From Companilactobacillus paralimentarius DSM 13238 = JCM 10415 (GTDB lineage Bacteria > Bacillota > Bacilli > Lactobacillales > Lactobacillaceae): a stretch of 39,839 bases of DNA. Positions 15,124 to 25,270 of this stretch are shown one piece after another. Numbering within the stretch: the stretch's first letter is position 1; each line of letters begins with the position of its first letter. A program made the position numbers and the translations under genes. Location of the stretch: contig NZ_AZES01000094.1 of the NCBI RefSeq assembly GCF_001434985.1, positions 1 through 39,839 of the forward strand, in the 5' to 3' direction. Below the pieces are notes generated by a model. That model searched no databases and had not been told where the DNA came from. It was given only the letters and a program-made list of their open reading frames with translations.

Positions 15124-15171
15124 TTAACGGATAGCTGGAACATCACATTCATTTAATGGTGAATAAATCAT
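15124..15171 (-). CDS. 15-codon leader frame upstream of EamA paralogue 2
   Basis: ATG-TAA frame coding for MIYSPLNECDVPAIR with GAAGG 7 nt upstream and TATAAT about 35 nt before it. It ends 18 nt before the transporter ATG. The corresponding stretch before paralogue 3 reads in one open frame to ...SAIR... without a start codon, so the leader may be a shared relic or a short regulatory peptide. Speculative. Confidence 0.35.
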   Translation of the reverse strand: MIYSPLNECDVPAIR

Positions 15172-15211
15172 TTTTACACCTTCTTTTTTGCAATTCAAAC
15201 ATTATATCACT

Positions 15212-15240
15212 AAAAAAGGCAAATCCATTCTGGATTTACC
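15212..15240 (-). terminator. Terminator of EamA paralogue 3
   Basis: GGTAAATCC-AGAAT-GGATTTGCC followed by six T on the minus strand. Confidence 0.85.
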
Positions 15241-15243
15241 TTA

Positions 15244-16194
15244 TTAATTATTATTCAATTTTAATTTTGCGTTCATTTTTGCAGGTCGTGTTCTCTCTAA
15301 ACGAGTCTCATTCGATGACGATCCATCAAATTTAACTGAGATCCAAACACTAGCTAAAATCATGGCTGAACCAATGATAAAGCCAACTGAAATCTGTTCA
15401 CCGAGCAACAACCAACCTAAAAATGAACCCACAATTGGTTGAATCAAGTAGAACAAACCAGATGAACCGGCACTGACGATTTGGAGGCCACGATTCCACA
15501 TTACATAGGCTACAGCTGTTGAAACCGCACCGATGTAAAGTAAACTAAGAATAATTGTTGGGTCAGCAAAGTTAATACTTGTAAGTGATGACATATCACT
15601 CAAAATAAATGGTGTCAGAGCAACGACTGCTACTACGGTTGACATAATAGTAATTTGTAAAGAACTGTAAGTTTTAACTTTTTTAACTAAGACTGACATC
15701 AAGGCCCAAGCGATTGAATCAAGAACTAGGAGCAAAACTCCTAAAATAACATTAGTTCCTGACATCTTCAAACCGACAATCATTACTACTCCAAGAATAG
15801 CAATCACTACAGAAAGAACCTTAACTTTATCCAATTTTTCTTTGAGAATCAACCATCCAAAGATAATCATAAATGCCGGAATGGTTGAGGTGATAACCGA
15901 ACCTGTTTGGGCATTTGATAAACCTGTACCCATTTCTTGAGCAACTAACGAAATGGTATTTCCAATGATTCCGATCCAAAAGATTAATTTCAAATCAGAC
16001 CAATTGATGTGCCATTTCTCTTTTTTCATTATTGAAAATCCAATTAAGAATACTAATGCGATTAGATATTCCAACCAAACTAGTTGAATTGGATGTACCT
16101 CATTCACAATAATTTTTACAACTACAAACATTGCTCCCCAAATAATTGAAGCAATGGTTAAAAACATGGATCCGAGAACCCTTTTAGACTTCAT
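15244..16194 (-). CDS. EamA/DMT-family transporter, paralogue 3
   Basis: 316 residues. Two EamA domains, about ten helices: IIWGAMFVVVKIIV, HPIQLVWLEYL, SNAQTGSVITSTIPAFM, AVAYVMWNRGLQIV, YLIQPIVGSFLGWL. It has an additional polar C-terminal tail of about 25 residues (SSNETRLERTRPAKMNAK) that the other two lack. First of the tandem array. Promoter TTGTTT-16-TATACT (16320-16347) faces away from the LacI gene, giving a roughly 110-nt leader. GAAGGG precedes the start. Substrate unknown. Confidence 0.9.
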   Translation of the reverse strand: MKSKRVLGSMFLTIASIIWGAMFVVVKIIVNEVHPIQLVWLEYLIALVFLIGFSIMKKEKWHINWSDLKLIFWIGIIGNTISLVAQEMGTGLSNAQTGSVITSTIPAFMIIFGWLILKEKLDKVKVLSVVIAILGVVMIVGLKMSGTNVILGVLLLVLDSIAWALMSVLVKKVKTYSSLQITIMSTVVAVVALTPFILSDMSSLTSINFADPTIILSLLYIGAVSTAVAYVMWNRGLQIVSAGSSGLFYLIQPIVGSFLGWLLLGEQISVGFIIGSAMILASVWISVKFDGSSSNETRLERTRPAKMNAKLKLNNN

Positions 16195-16319
16195 TAGTAA
16201 TATTTCCCTTCGCTTTGATTTCCTATGAATTCATTGCTACGCTACCCTCGCGAATAGCCGAAATATTACTGCTGTCAACTAACGATAAATACTCACCTTC
16301 CTTATGGTTAACACAATTC

Positions 16320-16373
16320 AGTATAACAACGCTAAATAATAAAACAACCAACCTAGCGTAGTAAACGTTTCCA
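16320..16373 (-). promoter_or_regulatory. Divergent control region: EamA paralogue 3 promoter and LacI-type site
   Basis: Minus-strand TTGTTT (16342-16347), 16 nt, TATACT (16320-16325). AGTAAACGTTTCCA (16360-16373) has a perfect AAACGTTT core and matches LacI/cre-type operators closely. A half-like copy, GGAAAACGATTAGT, lies at 16399-16412 nearer the LacI gene. The LacI protein may control itself and the transporter gene; a CcpA site is the alternative. Confidence 0.5.
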
Positions 16374-16444
16374 GGGTAAAATTAACTTCAGAATGTCCGG
16401 AAAACGATTAGTATATCTTTATAGATACAGAAAGGTGACACTTA

Positions 16445-17401
16445 ATGACTACTATTTATGACCTAGCAAAAAAGACTGGAATATCAAAATCAACCATCTC
16501 TCGAGTCGTGAGTGGCAACGGTTACGTAAGTGAAACTAAACGCAAAATCATTCTTGATGCAATGCATGAAATGAATTACATCCCTAATCAAGTTGCCAAG
16601 AATTTACGCAAAAAACGAACAAATACGATTGGATTTCTTACTAAGGAATATTTTCCTTTAGTGGGAGAATTTCTTAATTCATTTACCAAAATTGCTGCAA
16701 AACATGGCTACAGCGTCAACGTTTATTTCACCCAAACCGCAGATAAGGAGTTAAAAACTCTTAGATTACTGACAACTCACGCTTTAGATGCTGTTTTCAT
16801 TCTCACTAGAATCAATTCATGGGATACTATTAGCTCCTATGCAAAATTTGGTCCCATATCGACTTGGCATCGAGTCAATCGTCCTAATATTTATTCTAAC
16901 TTTATCGATCACTATCCTATCTATTATCATGTGATCGATCACCTTTATAAGAATGGTCATAAGAATATTGGACATGTCTTATCTAGTTTGAGAAATGCTA
17001 ATACACGAGCCCGAATAAGAGCCATTGATGATTTCAATACTTCTCATCCTGATAGCAATCAAGATTTTCGGCTGTTCTACCATACTCAAACTGGGACTGG
17101 TGAAGATGCTGCAAAAAAATGGTTGGCTACTAAAAACCGGCCTTCTTCTGTTATGTTTTACGCTGATTTTGTAGCTGCGGAATTTATCTCCACTTTGCGA
17201 AAAAATGGCAAAAAAGTTCCTGATGACTGTCTCGTAGTCGGAAGTGACAACAGTGAAATTGCTCATATGATGAACATGCCTACTATTGATCTTTGTTTTA
17301 GAAACCAAGCGCATAACGCTTTTATTTACTTATATAACGAATTGAATCCTGATCGTTTACCTTATGAAAATCAAAATCCACATTGGGTCGATGCTTATTA
17401 A
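16445..17401 (+). CDS. LacI-family transcription regulator
   Basis: 318 residues. Classic LacI helix-turn-helix (TTIYDLAKKTGISKSTISRV, hinge helix near NQVAKNLRKKRTNTIG), then a periplasmic-binding-type ligand domain from about residue 60. Near its end is VVGSDNSEIAHMM. Sugar-responsive repressor by family; the ligand is unknown. No sugar genes lie beside it: neighbours are an EamA transporter (divergent) and a UvrA-like gene. AAAGG is 9 nt before the ATG. Confidence 0.9.
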   Translation: MTTIYDLAKKTGISKSTISRVVSGNGYVSETKRKIILDAMHEMNYIPNQVAKNLRKKRTNTIGFLTKEYFPLVGEFLNSFTKIAAKHGYSVNVYFTQTADKELKTLRLLTTHALDAVFILTRINSWDTISSYAKFGPISTWHRVNRPNIYSNFIDHYPIYYHVIDHLYKNGHKNIGHVLSSLRNANTRARIRAIDDFNTSHPDSNQDFRLFYHTQTGTGEDAAKKWLATKNRPSSVMFYADFVAAEFISTLRKNGKKVPDDCLVVGSDNSEIAHMMNMPTIDLCFRNQAHNAFIYLYNELNPDRLPYENQNPHWVDAY

Positions 17402-17429
17402 TTTTTCCAAATTTACACTTGACCTAGGA

Positions 17430-17654
17430 CCAATCCCACATCGTAATATATAAATGTACTAAGGAAGAGGTCATCGTTGTAACATGACTTCCGATAGTTG
17501 CAGACAACCATAAGAATAAATACCCCTTTATTCTAAAAATTCAAAAAGTTACTAAGTAAATTAATACCGGCTGCAACTATCAAATCCATTAATATATAAA
17601 AAACAATCAGGCATTAATGTATACAGCCAATACATTGATGCCTGATTATTTTTT
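17430..17654 (+). ncRNA. Candidate stand-alone structured RNA
   Basis: A 340-base gap without a credible gene. A possible promoter (TTGACC at about 17419, TAATAT at about 17444, long spacer) precedes three structures. They are GTCAT/ATGAC (17471-17489), a perfect 11-bp long-range stem GATAGTTGCAG (17493-17503) with CTGCAACTATC (17571-17581) that encloses a perfect hairpin AGAATAAA/TTTATTCT, and a very strong terminator (17605-17654). A 9-codon frame (ATG 17484) overlaps the long stem. The next gene appears to have its own promoter, so this is more likely a small RNA than a leader, but attenuation is not excluded. Confidence 0.45.
17605..17654 (+). terminator. Strong terminator before the UvrA-like gene
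   Basis: AATCAGGCAT-ta-ATGTAT (17605-17622) pairs with ATACAT-tg-ATGCCTGATT (17630-17647), followed by ATTTTTT. The only mismatch is the central TA/TG step. Confidence 0.9.
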
Positions 17655-17683
17655 GTTGAAGTTTTCTTAGTTAAAATCGTCTA

Positions 17684-17714
17684 TTGAATATTTTATGGAC
17701 TATTTTTATATAAT
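17684..17714 (+). promoter_or_regulatory. Promoter of the UvrA-like gene
   Basis: TTGAAT (17684-17689) with TATATA at 17-nt or TATAAT at 19-nt spacing (17707-17714), downstream of the strong terminator. Confidence 0.5.
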
Positions 17715-17745
17715 AGAATTATTAAATTTACTGTTGGAGGTTTTT

Positions 17746-20013
17746 ATGACTGATTTATTTGCAGATGGGACTATCTCTATCCATGGAGCTCAAGAAAATA
17801 ATTTAAAGAATGTTAGTTTGGATATTCCTAAGCATAGAACGACTGTTTTTGCTGGTCTTTCTGGGTCTGGTAAATCTTCTCTAGTTTTTGATACACTAGC
17901 AGCTGTTTCTCGACGAGAATTGAACGAAACTTTTCCTAGCTTCACTCAACAATATTTGCCTAAATACGGTCAACCTGAAGTGAACCGAATTGATAATTTA
18001 CCAGTAGCTATTGTGGTTGAACAAAAACCTATCGGTCGCAATTCTCGATCTACTTTAGCTACTTATACTGGTATCTATTCTGTTTTACGTTTAATGTTTT
18101 CTCGAATTGGACACCCTTGGGTTGGTTATTCTGAATGGTTTTCCTTTAACTTACCTCAAGGAATGTGTCCAAAATGCCAGGGTTTAGGTTTTGTTGACGA
18201 CGTAGATGAAAAGCAATTAATTGATCCTAATAAATCACTCAATGAAGGTGCAATGACTTTTGCCGGCTTTCAACCTGGAACTTGGCGTTGGAAAGAATAT
18301 GGTAATAGTGGCCTATTCGATTTAGATAAAAAAATTAAAGACTACACTGATGAAGAATATGACTTATTCATGCACGCTCCGCAACAAAAGTTAAAAAATC
18401 CACCAGCTGAATGGGGACGTACGGCATTATATGAAGGACTGGTTCCACGTATGCTTCGTTCCGTTATTCACAGTGCTTCTGGTCGTCATCATGAAGCTGC
18501 TTTATCAAAGATTGTTACTCGTAAACCTTGTCCAGTCTGTCATGGAACCCGTCTGAACAAAAAGGCTCTAACTAGTAAAATTGCTGGCAAAAATATTGCA
18601 GAAGTCAGCGATATGGATTTAGTAAGTGTCCTAAAATTTTTGGATAATATCTCGGATTCCAAAGCTAAAACAATGGTACGTGAACTGCGTAGTAAAATTC
18701 AAGCTTTAGTCGACATCGGTTTAGGCTATCTTTCCCTTGGCCGTGGAACTGATACTTTATCTGGTGGAGAAGCTCAACGAATTAAAATTGCCAAATATTT
18801 GACGAGTTCCCTGTCTGATTTAGTTTATGTACTCGATGAACCAAGTGTAGGACTCCATCCTCACGATATTAAATTAATTACCCAATCCTTAAAAAAGCTC
18901 AAGGAACATGGCAATACAATTATCCTAGTTGATCACAACCCTGCCATTATTTCGACGGCAGATTATGTCGTCGAAATGGGACCACAGGCTGGCAAAAACG
19001 GTGGTCAAGTGACTTTTACTGGTACCTACGACGAACTATTACAGTCAGATACGATTACGGGCAAAATGTTGCGAGAAAAAATCACTTTTCCGAAACCTCG
19101 TGAACCTCAATCTTGGCTAAATGTTAATCATGTAACTTCTCATAATTTAAAAGACGTATCTGCCAGAATCCCTCAAGGTGTAATGACAGTGATATCTGGA
19201 CCAGCAGGTTCTGGAAAAAGTACTTTAGTCCAAGCCTTCAAACAACAAGTTTCTGATCAAGACTATATTGATTTGAGTCAGGATTCCGTAGGTTTGAATA
19301 TTCGTTCAACACCCGCGACTTACTTGAATATTTTAAATCCTCTACGAAAACTTTTTAGTAAAGCCAATAACGGCGTTTCAACACAATTATTTAGTTATAA
19401 CGGTAAGGGAGCCTGTCCTCGTTGTAAAGGTAAAGGTGTAATGATTACCGAGATGGCCTTCATGGATCCAATCGTTCAGGAATGCGAGTTGTGTCACGGT
19501 AAACGCTACAGCCAAGAGGCACTGCAATACACTTATCATGGCAAAGATATTTCTGAAGTTCTCAATCTTTCTATCAACGACACACTCAACTTTTTCAAGG
19601 ATGTACCAGATATCTACAAGAAAGTTAGTCTACTCCACCAAGTTGGGCTTGGCTATTTAAACCTTAGTCAATCAATGACCACTTTATCTGGTGGTGAAGT
19701 ACAACGGGTTAAGTTGGCGATGGAATTGAACCACACTGGGCGAATCTACTTCTTAGATGAACCAACTACGGGACTACATCTACAAGATACTCAACGTTTG
19801 ATTGATTTGTTCGAAGGATTAGTTGACAAGGGTAATACTTTAATTTTGATCGAGCACAATTTAAAACTAATCTCACAAGCAGACTGGTTAGTCGACATGG
19901 GTCCCGATGCTGGTAAATTCGGCGGTCAAGTTTGTTTTGAAGGCCATCCTAAAGCTAGCTTAAACGACAAAAACTCTCGAACTGGTGCAGCATTGGCAGC
20001 TACAATTTCTTAA
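17746..20013 (+). CDS. UvrA-like ABC protein (short UvrA paralogue)
   Basis: 755 residues, about 190 fewer than housekeeping UvrA (near 940). Two ABC modules: Walker A GLSGSGKSS (residues 37-45) and GPAGSGKST in the second half; signatures TLSGGEAQRIK and TLSGGEVQRVK; Walker B VYVLDEPSVGLHPHD and IYFLDEPTTGLHL. Zinc-finger pairs CPKC, CPVC, CPRC and CELC are kept. The shorter length fits UvrA paralogues linked to drug or DNA-damage tolerance, in which the UvrB-binding part is reduced. The ATG at 17746 has GGAGG 6 nt upstream; the frame open from 17695 lacks one. Repair or resistance role is inferred. Confidence 0.85.
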   Translation: MTDLFADGTISIHGAQENNLKNVSLDIPKHRTTVFAGLSGSGKSSLVFDTLAAVSRRELNETFPSFTQQYLPKYGQPEVNRIDNLPVAIVVEQKPIGRNSRSTLATYTGIYSVLRLMFSRIGHPWVGYSEWFSFNLPQGMCPKCQGLGFVDDVDEKQLIDPNKSLNEGAMTFAGFQPGTWRWKEYGNSGLFDLDKKIKDYTDEEYDLFMHAPQQKLKNPPAEWGRTALYEGLVPRMLRSVIHSASGRHHEAALSKIVTRKPCPVCHGTRLNKKALTSKIAGKNIAEVSDMDLVSVLKFLDNISDSKAKTMVRELRSKIQALVDIGLGYLSLGRGTDTLSGGEAQRIKIAKYLTSSLSDLVYVLDEPSVGLHPHDIKLITQSLKKLKEHGNTIILVDHNPAIISTADYVVEMGPQAGKNGGQVTFTGTYDELLQSDTITGKMLREKITFPKPREPQSWLNVNHVTSHNLKDVSARIPQGVMTVISGPAGSGKSTLVQAFKQQVSDQDYIDLSQDSVGLNIRSTPATYLNILNPLRKLFSKANNGVSTQLFSYNGKGACPRCKGKGVMITEMAFMDPIVQECELCHGKRYSQEALQYTYHGKDISEVLNLSINDTLNFFKDVPDIYKKVSLLHQVGLGYLNLSQSMTTLSGGEVQRVKLAMELNHTGRIYFLDEPTTGLHLQDTQRLIDLFEGLVDKGNTLILIEHNLKLISQADWLVDMGPDAGKFGGQVCFEGHPKASLNDKNSRTGAALAATIS

Positions 20014-20020
20014 AAGCTCA

Positions 20021-20052
20021 AAAAGACTACTTCATTTGAAGTAGTCTTTTTT
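20021..20052. terminator. Bidirectional terminator between the UvrA-like gene and licT
   Basis: GACTACTTC (20025-20033) and GAAGTAGTC (20038-20046) around ATTT, with A and T runs either side. Perfect stem. Confidence 0.9.
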
Positions 20053-20881
20053 ACTTGTCTATTCTCTGAATCTGCATTGTCATCAACATTAATTCTTCAT
20101 CTGTTAACGGTTCACCAAATTTGATTTTTATGTAATCTGAAACTTTTTGAGCTATTTGAAATGCCTGTTCATCCTTACTTTTAACGATAGCAAATATCGC
20201 TGGATCATCGTTTTCAAACATATTATCAGCTATTATTCGTTCTATCAAAAATTTAATATGTACGATGCAACGCTGAAAATTGGGTGCCGAATCGTTAATT
20301 CCACCTTGAAATTGATATTTAATAATATTAACAATTCGACCAATAATTTGACTAGCTTTCAATGCATCCCGACGATCATCACTACCATTCTCTGCATTAA
20401 TGATATGAGCGGCAATATTAGATGCCTCTTGATCTGAGAACTTAGTTCCCATTTCTTGATTCAGCAGTTTCACAGCATATGTTCCCACGGAAAATTCTTT
20501 AGAATAATAAGTCTTAATTTCCCAATAGACTTTATTTGTTATAACGATTCCATGTTCTTCACGTTCCAAAGCAAATTTTAGATGATCTAGCAAGGAAACG
20601 TAGAGTGCGTCGCTTAATTTTGTATTCAAACTGTCAGTAGCATAATTAATGATTTTTTGGGCAATCTCAATTAATTTCGGAGACGATTGAGCAATTGATG
20701 TCAAAAGTTGTTCGACGTTGCCATTGCTGACTGGTACGAAAACTTGATTGTAAGAATTACTTTCCAGAGTTGTTCCAGCTTTTTTACCATAACCTATGCC
20801 CTTGCCTAAGAGAATAAATTCCTGGTTCTGATCGTTTACAGCTAAAACAACGCTTGAATTCAAAACTTTCTTAATTTTCAT
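20051..20881 (-). CDS. licT: LicT/BglG-family transcription antiterminator
   Basis: 276 residues. RNA-binding CAT domain (1-55, MKIKKVLNSSVVLAVNDQN) and two PTS regulation domains. It binds the RAT hairpin at 24275-24306 and prevents termination when its sugar is present. PRD1 histidines are visible at His100 (LLDHLKFALE) and His159; PRD2 has His208 (CIVHIKFLIE). The expected second PRD2 histidine is Gln270 (LMTMQIQRI), so phosphorylation by HPr, and with it catabolite control, may differ. Last gene of the PTS-bgl-licT operon, 21 nt after the glucosidase gene, with AGGAGG upstream. Confidence 0.93.
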   Translation of the reverse strand: MKIKKVLNSSVVLAVNDQNQEFILLGKGIGYGKKAGTTLESNSYNQVFVPVSNGNVEQLLTSIAQSSPKLIEIAQKIINYATDSLNTKLSDALYVSLLDHLKFALEREEHGIVITNKVYWEIKTYYSKEFSVGTYAVKLLNQEMGTKFSDQEASNIAAHIINAENGSDDRRDALKASQIIGRIVNIIKYQFQGGINDSAPNFQRCIVHIKFLIERIIADNMFENDDPAIFAIVKSKDEQAFQIAQKVSDYIKIKFGEPLTDEELMLMTMQIQRIDK

Positions 20882-20902
20882 CCATATCCCGCCTCCTTGT
20901 TT

Positions 20903-24210
<3,308 letters not shown>

Positions 24211-24232
24211 TACGTTCACTCCTCTCAGACAC

Positions 24233-24306
24233 GAAAAAAGACAGCACCTAAAAAATTCAGATTTTACTCTGATTCTTTTAGATCCTGCCTGCTTTACCAG
24301 TTACAT
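24233..24306 (-). promoter_or_regulatory. LicT antiterminator (RAT) site overlapping a terminator
   Basis: In the operon leader TGTAACTGGTAAAGCAGGCA (about 24287-24306) and the following GGATCTAAA match the RAT sequence bound by BglG/LicT proteins. The 3' part of the RAT is also the left arm of a terminator (CTAAAAGAATCAGA pairing with TCTGAATTTTTTAG, extended by GGCAG/CTGTC) ending in six T. The two folds are mutually exclusive, the classic antitermination switch. Confidence 0.88.
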
Positions 24307-24332
24307 GTCTAATTATTTTCTTAACGGTTATT

Positions 24333-24361
24333 AATGTAAGCTCTTTCTTAAAAATTGTCAA
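24333..24361 (-). promoter_or_regulatory. Promoter of the PTS-bgl-licT operon
   Basis: TTGACA (24356-24361), 17-nt spacer, TACATT (24333-24338) on the minus strand, about 30 nt upstream of the RAT. Confidence 0.75.
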
Positions 24362-24370
24362 AAAAACTTT

Positions 24371-24414
24371 AAAAAAATATCATAACCGACACTACTTGGT
24401 ATCAGTTATGATAT
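24371..24414 (-). terminator. Terminator of the second PTS-esterase operon
   Basis: ATATCATAAC-t-GATAC / GTGTC-g-GTTATGATAT-type long stem with a short loop, followed by seven T on the minus strand, 10 nt after the esterase stop. Confidence 0.88.
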
Positions 24415-24424
24415 TAACTTATAT

Positions 24425-25246
24425 TTAACCTAGGAATTTCATCATCTGGAGCCAGTTAAAGGCTAATTCAATCCATTTAGCTGTCCAAGAGTTCAAGTAT
24501 TTCTTTTTACCTGGTTTTTGAGTCACGTACGTCCCAAAGGCCAACCCATGAATTCCGGAACCAAAAAGATGATATTCAACAGGAATATTCAATTCATTCA
24601 ATCGATCGACATACTTGATTGTATTGACAACTTTTACCAATTCATCAGTCTGCGTCTGCCAAACAAACGCCGGCTTGGATTGTGAATTCACTAGTTCCTG
24701 AGCTTTCCACAAACTTTTATCTGCTGTGATTTGATTGAGTACCTTATCATCATTGGGAAAACTACCCTTTACCGTCATATCAATGACTGGGTAACCTAAA
24801 ATAACGGCTGCATGTTGTCCTTGATACTGGTCCAAGTGATACTTTTGACGCAATTTAGAATTTGTTGCAACGCCGTTATAAGCTGCCACAACATTTCCTC
24901 CTGCTGAAAATCCAGCTAGAATTATTTTGTCTTTATCGGTGTGACGTGCTTCTGCTTGCTCAGTAATCCAGTCAATGGTCTTAGACATTTCTTCTAAGGC
25001 TCTTGGATAAACTGGTTCATTACCAATTAATTGATATTCCAAAACTACCGCATGCATGCACGAATTAAATCTTAAAGCTATTGGTTCTTCTTCCCTTTGT
25101 GAATGGAAGGTAAAACCACCACCTGGGCAAATAATCACTATCGGATAATCAACGTCTTGACCAAAGTCATCGACTTGATCAAGCCAATATCCTTTAACCT
25201 TAAAATCGTGATCAGAGATAGTGAGATTATATTGTTTCGTCTCCAT
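24425..25246 (-). CDS. Alpha/beta hydrolase, esterase-like
   Basis: 273 residues. Oxyanion-hole motif CPGGGFTFHS (near residues 40-50), nucleophile elbow GFSAGGN, and a late HGLAF giving the probable catalytic His. This is the family of acetyl-xylan or carbohydrate esterases and lipase-like hydrolases (BD-FAE/HSL type). No signal peptide, so cytosolic. It lies 24 nt after the second PTS gene in the same transcript, so removing acyl groups from the imported sugar is a plausible job (inferred). AAGGAAG lies upstream of the ATG. Confidence 0.85.
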   Translation of the reverse strand: METKQYNLTISDHDFKVKGYWLDQVDDFGQDVDYPIVIICPGGGFTFHSQREEEPIALRFNSCMHAVVLEYQLIGNEPVYPRALEEMSKTIDWITEQAEARHTDKDKIILAGFSAGGNVVAAYNGVATNSKLRQKYHLDQYQGQHAAVILGYPVIDMTVKGSFPNDDKVLNQITADKSLWKAQELVNSQSKPAFVWQTQTDELVKVVNTIKYVDRLNELNIPVEYHLFGSGIHGLAFGTYVTQKPGKKKYLNSWTAKWIELAFNWLQMMKFLG

Positions 25247-25270
25247 ATCTTCACGTTCTTCCTTAACTTA

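Noticed and set aside
17695-17745. N-terminal extension of the UvrA-like protein
   Set aside because: No ribosome site there, and the stretch overlaps the -10 box; GGAGG sits before 17746.
24233-24306. Ordinary attenuator as a novel RNA element
   Set aside because: It matches the known LicT/BglG RAT-terminator arrangement.
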